Source of the DNA: Anaerolineae bacterium
GTDB taxonomy: Bacteria > Chloroflexota > Anaerolineae > Aggregatilineales > Phototrophicaceae
DNA length: 6,711 nt
NCBI GenBank assembly: GCA_014379235.1
Contig: JACMMD010000999.1
Coordinates: 1 to 6,711 of the forward strand
Direction of reading: 5' to 3'
Shown: positions 1 to 5,930 of the stretch, one piece after another
Numbering within the stretch: the stretch's first letter is position 1
Layout: every line of letters starts with the position of its first letter
Translations under genes and position numbers: made by a program
Notes under the pieces: generated by a model
Databases searched by the model: none
What the model was told of the DNA's origin: nothing
Seen by the model: only the letters and a program-made list of their open reading frames with translations

Positions 1-886
1 CGTTACGCTCGTCGCTGAGTACGGCGAAGCTGGCTGTTTTGGCCAGCAGCTTGGCGCTAAACGAGTTCGACATCTGCACATCGCCGCCGCGCAGCGCGTG
101 GACAATCGGATTATCTATGCCCATGCGCTGAATCAGTTCGCTGCACAGCACACGCTTATAAATCAGGTCGATGCGGAAGTCGTCAGCCCACAGCGCCCCA
201 TTGCGATATTCGAGGCTGCGCGGGTCGGCCATCTTGGCGTGAACGCCATTGGCCTCGAAATACTCGCGGCAGATTTCATGCTCGGTTAGCGTGGGCACAT
301 CATCCCAATCGATGATGCCAATCTGCGGCGTGCCCGTTCCGCCACGCTCACGATAACCGCGCAGTAAACAGTGCAGCAGGTCGCCCATGCCGGGGAGATT
401 ATGCACCGCGTAACGCTCCTGAAAGCGCTTCATCACGTCCATATCGAGGAACGCGCTGGCCAGTTCGTCGCCGTAGCCGATGCCCGCAGGCGTTTCGGCG
501 TTGTACTCGACAAACTGCAAGCGCCCTGTTTCTACCGTGAAGAACGAATCCATGCGCGAGGTCGACCACGGGGTACTGTGCGGGTCGAGATGAAACAACT
601 CCTCTTCGTAAGGCTCGAGCGAGAGTTGAGCGCGCAAGTCCGCATCGCTGATACACGCCCGATGCACTTTGGCAAACGAACTCAGGATGTGTTCGGTTTC
701 GGTCTGCATATAGGCCCACTGCTCCGCCGTATAGAAATGAGGACGCAGCACCCGGCACAAGGGGCGATCTCCGAAGAACAGGTTACGCTCACGCAGACCG
801 GCGAATAACTGCTCGTGTGCGTCCGCAGCAGCAATCTCCGTATTGGAGAGCATATCGTGATAGAAACCAACTGCTTCATGCAGCAT
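1..886 (-). CDS. Glutathionylspermidine-synthase-like (probably circularly permuted) ATP-grasp ligase, C-terminus cut by window edge
   Basis: An uninterrupted reading frame of 295 codons runs from ATG at 886-884 to the left edge, so the C-terminus is missing. The start is the first ATG after an in-frame TAA, and a GGAG lies 10 bases upstream (897-900). Residues 111-135 resemble the pre-ATP-grasp signature of glutathionylspermidine synthase: R111, then VEYNAETPAG with E127 and N129. A second conserved-looking block is RIDLIYKRVL at 238-247, with a lysine-rich segment around 279-283. Family knowledge: such enzymes use ATP to activate a carboxylate and join it to an amine. The substrate here cannot be read from sequence. 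The gene begins 17 bases after the stop of a second ATP-grasp gene on the same strand, so the two are very likely co-transcribed. The final ATP-binding part would lie outside the window. The family call is fairly sure; the permuted topology is inferred from resemblance. Confidence 0.8.
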   Translation of the reverse strand, partial: MLHEAVGFYHDMLSNTEIAAADAHEQLFAGLRERNLFFGDRPLCRVLRPHFYTAEQWAYMQTETEHILSSFAKVHRACISDADLRAQLSLEPYEEELFHLDPHSTPWSTSRMDSFFTVETGRLQFVEYNAETPAGIGYGDELASAFLDMDVMKRFQERYAVHNLPGMGDLLHCLLRGYRERGGTGTPQIGIIDWDDVPTLTEHEICREYFEANGVHAKMADPRSLEYRNGALWADDFRIDLIYKRVLCSELIQRMGIDNPIVHALRGGDVQMSNSFSAKLLAKTASFAVLSDERN

Positions 887-903
887 GTTTTATGCGCTCC
901 TAC

Positions 904-1863
904 CTAAGTATGCGCCACAGCTTTAACCGACTTCGCCCACGCATAACGGTCACGGGTTGCCTCTTTAGACTTCGCCAGCCGGATCGTAAGATCGGCCATG
1001 TGCGTGACCATCCAGTCGAAGTGCTTCTTGCCCAGCGAATTCACGTCCATATCCGGCGCGGGGTTCATAAAGTCGATGGCGTAGGGGATGCCGTCGCGGA
1101 TGGCGAACTCCGCCGTGTTCATGTCGTAGCCGAACGCCTGCACCAGCTTGCGCGAGTCGCTCACGATACGCTCGTACAGTTCCGGCGAGAAGTTATGATC
1201 TTCGTGGTACATACGTTGATGCGGATCGTAGCGCATCACGTAAATCTCATCCTGACCGAGGCACATGCAGCGCGCGTAATCTTCCCACTGGATGAACTCC
1301 TGCACGATCATCGTCAGCAGGCCGCTCTGGTTGTAGCGCCAGATCAATTCGTCCAGCGAACGCACCACGTACACATCGCGCCAGCCGCCGCCGTGAGCGT
1401 CTTTGAGGACGCATGGCAGCCCGCCAACCTGCTCCGCAATCCAGTTCCAATCCATCGGGAAGATCAGGTTACGCAAGCTCTCGTCGTGCTTGATACCGGG
1501 GACGTACTCTTTGTTGGGCAGCACCAACGTTCGCGGCGATGCCACGCCAAGCTGATCGGCCAGTGATGCCCCGAAAAATTTATCGTCCGCCGTCCACATG
1601 AACGGGTCGTTGATGACTTTGACACCTTGCAGAGCGGCATTCTTGAGATATGAGCGGTAGTACGGGACTTCGTGCGAGATGCGGTCTACAATGACACGGT
1701 ACGGGACAGGCTCGTTCATGCGTGTGCCGCCGAGCTTGACATATTCAGCAGTGACGCCCTCATCGCGGCGGTTCACTTCGTCGATGAAGGCCGGCGGCCA
1801 CGACCATTCACGCCCGACTAGCAGCCCGATATGCAGTGCTTCTTTCGACTTTTGAGATGGCAT
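904..1863 (-). CDS. ATP-grasp domain ligase (RimK/carboxylate-amine ligase-like)
   Basis: This is a 319-residue soluble protein. I chose the ATG at 1863-1861 over one 24 bases upstream because AAGGAG (1869-1874) lies 5 bases before it, inside the longer version. Residues 10-90 form an alpha/beta pre-ATP-grasp domain. The ATP-grasp core shows PCVLKDAHGGGWRDV at 150-164, with K154 as the probable ATP-binding lysine and a glycine-rich loop at 158-160. The hinge is VQEF at 187-190 (E189). The metal-binding end is AEFAIRDGIPYAIDFMNPAPD at 251-271, with E252, D264 and N267. Family knowledge: these enzymes form an acyl-phosphate and couple it to an amine or thiol. The substrate is unknown. The gene ends 17 bases before the second ligase gene, so the pair probably acts in one pathway. 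Local GC is high: 41 of 60 bases at 1381-1440. No clear promoter is visible upstream. The fold call is strong; the reaction is inferred. Confidence 0.88.
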   Translation of the reverse strand: MPSQKSKEALHIGLLVGREWSWPPAFIDEVNRRDEGVTAEYVKLGGTRMNEPVPYRVIVDRISHEVPYYRSYLKNAALQGVKVINDPFMWTADDKFFGASLADQLGVASPRTLVLPNKEYVPGIKHDESLRNLIFPMDWNWIAEQVGGLPCVLKDAHGGGWRDVYVVRSLDELIWRYNQSGLLTMIVQEFIQWEDYARCMCLGQDEIYVMRYDPHQRMYHEDHNFSPELYERIVSDSRKLVQAFGYDMNTAEFAIRDGIPYAIDFMNPAPDMDVNSLGKKHFDWMVTHMADLTIRLAKSKEATRDRYAWAKSVKAVAHT

Positions 1864-1868
1864 GTTCT

Positions 1869-1874
1869 CTCCTT
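1869..1874 (-). promoter_or_regulatory. Ribosome binding site deciding the ATP-grasp start
   Basis: AAGGAG on the minus strand lies 5 bases upstream of the ATG at 1863-1861. The longer reading from the ATG at 1887 would place this site inside the coding sequence and has no comparable site of its own, so the shorter start is preferred. Confidence 0.8.
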
Positions 1875-1910
1875 GTTTTGCTGACATGCAGGCTTAAGAC
1901 TAGCAATTAG

Positions 1911-1944
1911 AAAAACGTAGGGGCACGATATATCGTGCCCCTAC
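1911..1944 (-). terminator. Intrinsic terminator built on a perfect 28-bp palindrome
   Basis: Left arm GTAGGGGCACGATA (1917-1930) and right arm TATCGTGCCCCTAC (1931-1944) are exact reverse complements with no spacer. In RNA the central TATA would form the loop. On the minus strand the stem is followed by one G from the arm's flank and then TTTTT (1911-1915). The stem begins 3 bases after the TAA of the GIY-YIG/HTH gene. Position, GC-rich stem and T-run fit an intrinsic terminator ending the regulatory module before the ATP-grasp pair. The GTAGGGGC...GCCCCTAC form also recalls dispersed intergenic palindromes found in many bacteria, so it may be a repeat element that serves as a terminator. 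Confidence 0.8.
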
Positions 1945-1947
1945 AGG

Positions 1948-2502
1948 TTAATCAGTGCTTTCCCAATCGAGATACAGTAAATCGCCAATCTCGCACCGGA
2001 AATATGTGCATAGCTTTTCTATCGTGTCCGCATCAAAACGATCTACGCGCCCTCTAATCCAGCGAGATATTGTAGCGGGTGATATACCAAGTTGTTCAGC
2101 AATCTCAGCCTGAGTGAAGCGAATGTTCATCTCTAACTGTTTTTTTGCAATTAGACTTGGAAATCTAGTTTTTACCATTCGCGGTTTTTCTGGCTCAGTA
2201 TTACCTCTTTCACGTCTACTAATGTGTTGTGTCTGCTGTGAAAGTATTTGCTCAAATTGAGCGTCTTGAGCGTTTTGTGCGATATAGCTTTGTAGTTGTT
2301 CGCATTCTCGAAACCATTCACCCTCTATCTTCAGTTCACAGAACTGAAGATGCAGTGACTTTTCTTCTGAGTACGAACCTTGCATGACGCCAAGCAGTTC
2401 AAGATTCCCATATCGTAAACTGAGACTATATATGCGAGACTCATAATTCTCAGTAACACCAATTTTTATGGCCCCGTCAGCGCGTTGGAGAAAGTAAATC
2501 AA
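1948..2502 (-). CDS. GIY-YIG-like (T5orf172/Mug113-type) domain fused to Cro/C1-type HTH
   Basis: This is a 184-residue protein starting at TTG (2502-2500). The start is chosen because AAAGGAG lies 6 bases upstream, the codon overlaps the preceding stop as TTGA, and the domain homology begins there. A longer in-frame ATG at 2553 would only add residues shadowing the upstream gene. Residues 1-75 fit the T5orf172/Mug113 branch of the GIY-YIG superfamily: IYF at 2-4, IKIGVT at 12-17, R23, E47/E48 and H51, and EGEWF at 60-64. A glutamine-rich linker spans about 76-100. Residues 109-180 are a Cro/C1-type HTH with QAEIAEQLGISPATISRW at 131-148, followed by a GDLLYLD tail. This HTH closely matches the stand-alone protein encoded just upstream. 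Inference: a DNA-binding protein with a nuclease-like sensor or cutting module; catalytic activity is unproven. DNA here is AT-rich (23 G+C of 60 at 2161-2220), which suggests acquisition by transfer. Confidence 0.82.
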   Translation of the reverse strand: MIYFLQRADGAIKIGVTENYESRIYSLSLRYGNLELLGVMQGSYSEEKSLHLQFCELKIEGEWFRECEQLQSYIAQNAQDAQFEQILSQQTQHISRRERGNTEPEKPRMVKTRFPSLIAKKQLEMNIRFTQAEIAEQLGISPATISRWIRGRVDRFDADTIEKLCTYFRCEIGDLLYLDWESTD

Positions 2503-2720
2503 AACTTTCTCCTTTCGACATGAAGCAAATCGCCAGCGTCGCAATCTAGCCATTCGCAGAACTTTTCAATCGTCTCCTTATCGAAGCGATCTATCTTGCC
2601 AGACATCCAACGGGAAACAGTTGACTGCGAAATCTTGGTTTCTTCTGCGATCTTCATCTGCGACAAGTTGCCTTTGCGCTCTCTGACGATCTTAGCAAGT
2701 TGAATGGTGAGAGTTGCCAT
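2499..2720 (-). CDS. Small Cro/C1-type (HTH_26-like) DNA-binding protein
   Basis: This is a 73-residue, essentially single-domain regulator. The helix-turn-helix covers QMKIAEETKISQSTVSRW at residues 21-38. It is followed by DRFDKETIEKFCEWLDCDAGDLL at about 44-66, the pattern typical of the HTH_26 group of Xre-like proteins. A weak AGGG lies about 6 bases before the ATG at 2720-2718. Its TGA (2501-2499) overlaps the TTG start of the GIY-YIG/HTH gene by 4 bases, and the AAAGGAG used by that gene lies in its last codons, so translation is probably coupled. SRW..GK/RVDRFD..TIEK.C is shared between this protein and the C-terminal HTH of its partner. That points to duplication and perhaps heterodimers or competition at one operator. 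Xre-type regulators commonly repress their own promoter, and a candidate operator lies upstream at 2789-2804. Confidence 0.85.
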   Translation of the reverse strand: MATLTIQLAKIVRERKGNLSQMKIAEETKISQSTVSRWMSGKIDRFDKETIEKFCEWLDCDAGDLLHVERRKF

Positions 2721-2788
2721 CCTCTACCCTATTGATGATGGACTGTGATTATCCTATTAGCTATTATTGACTATTCACTACTTATATG

Positions 2789-2804
2789 ACAAGTGGTTAC
2801 TTGT
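2789..2804. promoter_or_regulatory. Candidate Xre-type operator, 6-4-6 inverted repeat
   Basis: ACAAGT, GGTT, ACTTGT forms a perfect 6-bp inverted repeat with a 4-base centre. It sits 69 bases upstream of the HTH gene start in the AT-rich intergenic stretch 2721-2858. A weaker dyad overlaps it at 2780-2794 (ACTT...AAGT). ACAA...TTGT outer half-sites are known for 434-type operators bound by Cro/C1 HTH proteins. On the minus strand TTGTCA (2786-2791 region) precedes A/T-rich hexamers that could be a promoter, but the -10 is not decisive. Assignment to the neighbouring regulators is inference. Confidence 0.45.
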
Positions 2805-2816
2805 GTTATGAGCGTC

Positions 2817-2858
2817 AAGTATAACGTGCCTTTTCCCACAGCGCACCGACTTATACTT
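2817..2858. repeat. 8-bp perfect inverted repeat adjoining the GNAT stop codon
   Basis: AAGTATAA (2817-2824) and TTATACTT (2851-2858) are exact reverse complements 26 bases apart. A further pair, GTGC (2826-2829) and GCAC (2843-2846), nests inside, so a two-part hairpin is possible. It begins right after the GNAT TAA (2861-2859) in minus-strand transcripts. There is no T-run after it on the minus strand, so it is a doubtful terminator. It may instead stabilise the 3' end or mark an old insertion boundary. Confidence 0.4.
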
Positions 2859-3422
2859 TTACCTATTCAACCACTCTGCTTTGAGCAGACCGTAATAGAG
2901 TTGATCTTTATAATGGTCGCGGAAGAAATATCGCTGGCGCAAATTGCCTTCATACGTGAAGCCAAGCTTAAGTAAGAGACTTTTGGAAGCCCCATTGTCA
3001 TCAAACGGCGTGGCCTCGATGCGATGCAGTCCGAGCGTATTGAATCCGTAGTCCAAAATGGCGGACATGGCCTCGGTCATGAAACCGCGTTTCTCATACG
3101 TGGGATGCAGTTCATAGCCGATCTCGCCGTGATGATAGCCAGCGTCGAGATTCCACAGGGTACACGCCCCGATGAATGTTCCGTCTTTGAGCGTCACAGC
3201 CCACGCGATGTCTGTGCGCCGCGCATAAGAAGTCCGAAGCGCGTCAATCCATGCGAGGCTGTCGCTGACCGATTGATGCGGTTCTTGCCCGTAGTGCTTG
3301 GTCACTTCAAAGTCAGACTTGATGACGAACAACGCTGCGCCATCCGTTGGAAGAAGCTGGCGCAGATGTAATCGGGGTGTGGTCAGGATAGGAAACGGGT
3401 CAAACGCCGCTTCAATACTCAT
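2859..3422 (-). CDS. GNAT family N-acetyltransferase, RimJ/RimL type
   Basis: This is a 187-residue protein of normal length for the RimJ/RimL-like (Acetyltransf_3) branch. The opening LTTPRLHLRQLLPTDGAALF at 13-32 is the usual first strand and helix of that branch. Motif A, the acetyl-CoA pyrophosphate site, is ELHPTYEKRGFMTEA at 104-118. The glycine position usual in this group (G-K-G) reads K-R-G here. Motif B is NGASKSLLLKLGFTYEG at 143-159. The ATG at 3422-3420 has AAAGG 6 bases upstream. Family knowledge: members transfer acetyl from acetyl-CoA to N-terminal amines of ribosomal proteins or to small amines and drugs; the substrate is not readable here. The gene diverges from the orphan gene at 3501 and runs toward the HTH module, with 138 bases between. 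Lack of a paired small antitoxin gene argues against a GNAT toxin. Confidence 0.9.
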   Translation of the reverse strand: MSIEAAFDPFPILTTPRLHLRQLLPTDGAALFVIKSDFEVTKHYGQEPHQSVSDSLAWIDALRTSYARRTDIAWAVTLKDGTFIGACTLWNLDAGYHHGEIGYELHPTYEKRGFMTEAMSAILDYGFNTLGLHRIEATPFDDNGASKSLLLKLGFTYEGNLRQRYFFRDHYKDQLYYGLLKAEWLNR

Positions 3423-3430
3423 CGCAAACC

Positions 3431-3461
3431 TTTACGTTTATTGTTCAAAAAAGACTATACT
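3431..3461 (+). promoter_or_regulatory. Candidate promoter for the plus-strand orphan gene, overlapping a minus-strand -10
   Basis: TTACGT (3432-3437) and TATACT (3456-3461) are spaced by 18 bases on the plus strand and would start RNA near 3468, upstream of the ATG at 3501. The same bases give TATAGT on the minus strand (3459-3454), placed correctly for the GNAT gene but with only a poor -35 (CTTTGT or TTTGTC at short spacing). The -10 is a good match; the rest is moderate. Confidence 0.35.
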
Positions 3462-3500
3462 TTTTGCAGCGTTCGACAAAGGCGAGAGTTTCAAGAACAC

Positions 3501-3926
3501 ATGAGTGTACGCTATTTACTCATGCCCTACACTGAAGAATTTCAATCCGAAGAAGCCATCAATTGGCTGAAAGTGGTCGATTTATCTATCCCCTCAGACG
3601 CGAGATTGGGAAAGCTGCCTACGCCCGATGAGCTAATCACGTCTATGGAAGCATACTGCGGCTCTGAATTGCAGTTCACCTACAAAAGAGCGCTAGGGAT
3701 GGATACAGCCAGCATCAATTTAGGAACGGACTATCTGCTCAGGATTGAAGTGATGTGGAGCGGAGTGGAACACGACCCGCCGCACTACTCATTCGCGGGC
3801 GATATAACACATCTTATCAAGCTGATAAGCTATTTCCCGCCCGAATGTGGAACTCTGCTCTTAATCTTCAACGATGGAGAACCGGAAGGATTTTTCCATT
3901 CGGGTCAAATGAAAACCGGGGATTAA
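3501..3926 (+). CDS. Conserved-looking hypothetical protein, unknown function
   Basis: This is a 141-residue soluble protein and the only gene on the plus strand. The frame could be read from a TTG at 3441, but that lies inside the candidate promoter, so I chose the ATG at 3501. No strong ribosome binding site precedes it; AAAGGCGAG lies about 15 bases upstream. The next ATG (3522) is an alternative. I do not recognise a family. It has no signal peptide, membrane segment or clear catalytic motif. The C-terminal half alternates hydrophobic and loop segments: LLRIEVMWSG at 78-87, then ITHLIKLISYFPPECGTLLLIFNDGEPEG at about 101-129. That suggests a small alpha/beta domain. Small proteins of this look are sometimes immunity proteins, but no toxin is next to it. 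It is a real gene by start, length and codon structure, with convergent placement against the membrane protein gene (57 bases between). Confidence 0.65.
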   Translation: MSVRYLLMPYTEEFQSEEAINWLKVVDLSIPSDARLGKLPTPDELITSMEAYCGSELQFTYKRALGMDTASINLGTDYLLRIEVMWSGVEHDPPHYSFAGDITHLIKLISYFPPECGTLLLIFNDGEPEGFFHSGQMKTGD

Positions 3927-3935
3927 AATCCTCGG
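3916..3935 (-). terminator. Weak hairpin between convergent genes
   Basis: CCGGGGATT and AATCCTCGG can pair around a two-base A centre. On the minus strand the stem has one A-C mismatch and is followed by TTTTC, which would suit termination of the membrane protein transcript about 50 bases after its stop. On the plus strand the mismatch becomes G-U but no T-run follows. The hairpin overlaps the TAA of the plus-strand gene. Confidence 0.35.
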
Positions 3936-3983
3936 CTAGAAAACTCTACTTGTCCACAAAAGCACTTTTAACTTAGCGTTTCC

Positions 3984-5912
3984 TTACCAGCCTTCACAGT
4001 TAATGGGCGCACCTTGCGGTAACAGAGCCGCTTCTGTGTAGAGCGCTATCATCCTTTCAAATACGCTGGTTTCGTAGCAGCGTGCCAGTTGCAGGTCTGC
4101 CGATTGAATATACGTATTCAACGCGGCACTACGATTGTCTAATCCGCGAGTGACAATTGCCGCTTGCGGCATAGGGACATCCCATTCCCATCCTGTTGTG
4201 GAGCCATCTTCCAACACCGCGTCGGAGTAGTAATATTGGTTTTCCGGCATTGCCACATAATAAATCATCGCACCGATTATGGGTGTGTCTGGTGGCAGCA
4301 GCGCGGCGATTTCGCGCCCAATCTCGACTAACGGTTTTACACTCTGCTCGTTTACTCGCTCGGTTCGCTCAACAGTAAATAGCGCAAAAATCAAAACGAG
4401 TGTGGTAGCCGTCACCAGCATCCCCAATCGCATGGGGGCTTGGCTGGTCAGCACTCCGTTAATCTGTGCTAACCCTGCACCTGCACAAATCACGACAAAG
4501 GGCAGATTGTATATCCAATAATAGGGGTTATGGTGTGTGAGTACCGCCAACAGAACCAATGTTGCCACTGCAAATAGCGCTAACAGCACTCGATCTACCT
4601 GTGCAAATCGCGCTCGCCAAAGTGCCGCCGCGATTCCAAATACTAAAATACTGAATTCGACAGGATGCCGCGTTAGATACTGTGTGTAAAAGAAAGGCGC
4701 AAGCTCGGTGAATTTCTCGATACCCTCAGCATTCCTACCTGTATTAGACTCGGTGGAATAGCGCGCCCCTAATGTTGACTGCAACTCTACCAACGAACTC
4801 ACACCCTCAGGGATGCGGAACCATATAAAGAACAGCCCGTATAGCAGCCCACCAACGGCATAGCCCACCAACGGCAGTAGTGCGCGCGCACCTTCTCCAC
4901 GTCGCAGTCCCGCGATAGTCAGGTAAACGTACATCACTCCAAATGCAGCGATAAAGCTGACACTATAAACGTGTCCTTCGATTCCGAAACCCAGTGCCAC
5001 ACCGACAACTATATCTCGCCAAAAGCCGCCAGAAAGTCCCCGCGCAGCGCGGGCGGCAAAATAAAAATATAGTGCCACACTCACCGCCAACGCGACAGCG
5101 ACATCCGGGCGCAGATAGTTATGCATCAGTGGGATAAATAAGCCGATAGCAGCGCCAGCCAAACCAGCTAACTTACCATACAATCGCCATACGGTTGCTG
5201 CTGAGACCAGCACAGTGGCAAAACCGAGCAGCAGTAGAAACGCACGGCCCTGTTCAAGCCCAAAGCCGAATACCAACATCCACCTGCCCATCAGTACATT
5301 GACCAAAGCCGTGTTTAGCGGCTCTTGAATCAAAGCCATGAGTGGGCTGCCGTTGCGCCAGCCCAACGCCGCACTGCTATAAGCACGGCTCAAATGCCAA
5401 GGTTCATCAATGTGTAGCAGCGGCGGCATCTCTCCCAGATAAAGCCCCGCAAGCAGCAGAGAGGTTACCAATGCCGTACCAGTTAATGACCACATCATCC
5501 ATGTTGGAATAAGGCGTTTTGCCGCGTTTGTCCTCCGCAGCAGCAACACCATTCCACAAAATACCAGTGTTGTAACATACAGACGGAATAACAGCGGTGC
5601 GGGCTGATAACTTACATTCACCAACAACCACACAACGCTAGTGGCAAAGATGCCACCGAGCGCGACAATCACGCTCATACGTCTTGTTTGTGGTAGTGAA
5701 ATACGCGGTAATTTACCTAACCATGCCAAACCTAGTGTAAAGGCAGCAATTCCCACTAAGCCCAACATTGCGCCAAGCAGCACTGCGTAGTTTGTCGAAA
5801 AACGATTAAGAACTTGGGCTGGCTCGCTGGTGTGTGTCAGCATCAAAAACAGAACGGCAATGCTGGCAACCAGCCATATCAACGCAGCGCGAACTTCAAT
5901 CCAGTTTTTCAT
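3984..5912 (-). CDS. GT-C type membrane glycosyltransferase (ArnT/PMT-like)
   Basis: This is a 642-residue integral membrane protein. Hydrophobic segments lie at about 9-27, 41-65, 81-101, 108-126, 140-159, 199-219, 222-262, 268-287, 299-335, 344-365, 419-431, 441-459, 466-486 and 494-514. A soluble C-terminal domain of about 128 residues follows. The first large outside loop carries HIDEPWH at 167-173, where D169/E170 match the acidic catalytic motif of GT-C enzymes. LRPD at 267-270 matches the arginine-aspartate motif common in the PMT/ArnT branch. Family knowledge: such enzymes move a sugar from a polyprenyl-phosphate carrier to lipid or protein on the outer face of the membrane; donor and acceptor are unknown here. 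The ATG is 18 bases after the esterase stop with no clear ribosome binding site, so it may depend on coupling to the esterase gene. GC is intermediate (31 of 60 at 5641-5700). Polymer-related PMT-like functions cannot be excluded. Confidence 0.85.
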   Translation of the reverse strand: MKNWIEVRAALIWLVASIAVLFLMLTHTSEPAQVLNRFSTNYAVLLGAMLGLVGIAAFTLGLAWLGKLPRISLPQTRRMSVIVALGGIFATSVVWLLVNVSYQPAPLLFRLYVTTLVFCGMVLLLRRTNAAKRLIPTWMMWSLTGTALVTSLLLAGLYLGEMPPLLHIDEPWHLSRAYSSAALGWRNGSPLMALIQEPLNTALVNVLMGRWMLVFGFGLEQGRAFLLLLGFATVLVSAATVWRLYGKLAGLAGAAIGLFIPLMHNYLRPDVAVALAVSVALYFYFAARAARGLSGGFWRDIVVGVALGFGIEGHVYSVSFIAAFGVMYVYLTIAGLRRGEGARALLPLVGYAVGGLLYGLFFIWFRIPEGVSSLVELQSTLGARYSTESNTGRNAEGIEKFTELAPFFYTQYLTRHPVEFSILVFGIAAALWRARFAQVDRVLLALFAVATLVLLAVLTHHNPYYWIYNLPFVVICAGAGLAQINGVLTSQAPMRLGMLVTATTLVLIFALFTVERTERVNEQSVKPLVEIGREIAALLPPDTPIIGAMIYYVAMPENQYYYSDAVLEDGSTTGWEWDVPMPQAAIVTRGLDNRSAALNTYIQSADLQLARCYETSVFERMIALYTEAALLPQGAPINCEGW

Positions 5913-5930
5913 TTGATGAGATGGTACGCC

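Noticed and set aside
371..808. Plus-strand reading frame of 145 codons and minus-strand frames at 399-758 and 682-879
   Set aside because: All overlap the edge-truncated ATP-grasp-like gene in other frames. The partial gene is open over its whole length and carries family motifs.
817..1566. Long plus-strand reading frame of 249 codons
   Set aside because: It lies antisense to the ATP-grasp gene, whose motifs are clear. It has no domain resemblance and looks like the usual mirror frame in GC-rich coding DNA.
2503..2553. ATG-initiated N-terminal extension of the GIY-YIG/HTH protein
   Set aside because: The extra 17 residues are basic translation of the upstream gene's end in another frame. 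The TTG start has a good ribosome site and matches the domain's beginning.
2729..2775. Recurring CTATT words (2729, 2754, 2761, 2771)
   Set aside because: Spacing is irregular (25, 7 and 10 bases) and the stretch is AT-rich, so chance and promoter-like composition explain it.
2793..2975. Plus-strand reading frame of 60 codons starting in the operator region
   Set aside because: It runs antisense into the GNAT 3' end and has no ribosome binding site or recognisable content.
2859..3422. GNAT as a toxin of a toxin-antitoxin pair
   Set aside because: The protein matches the longer RimJ/RimL branch, and no small RHH-type partner gene lies upstream. The HTH genes are downstream and form their own unit.
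3441..3500. TTG-initiated extension of the orphan plus-strand gene
   Set aside because: The TTG lies upstream of the best -10 box and has no ribosome binding site, so the transcript would not include it.
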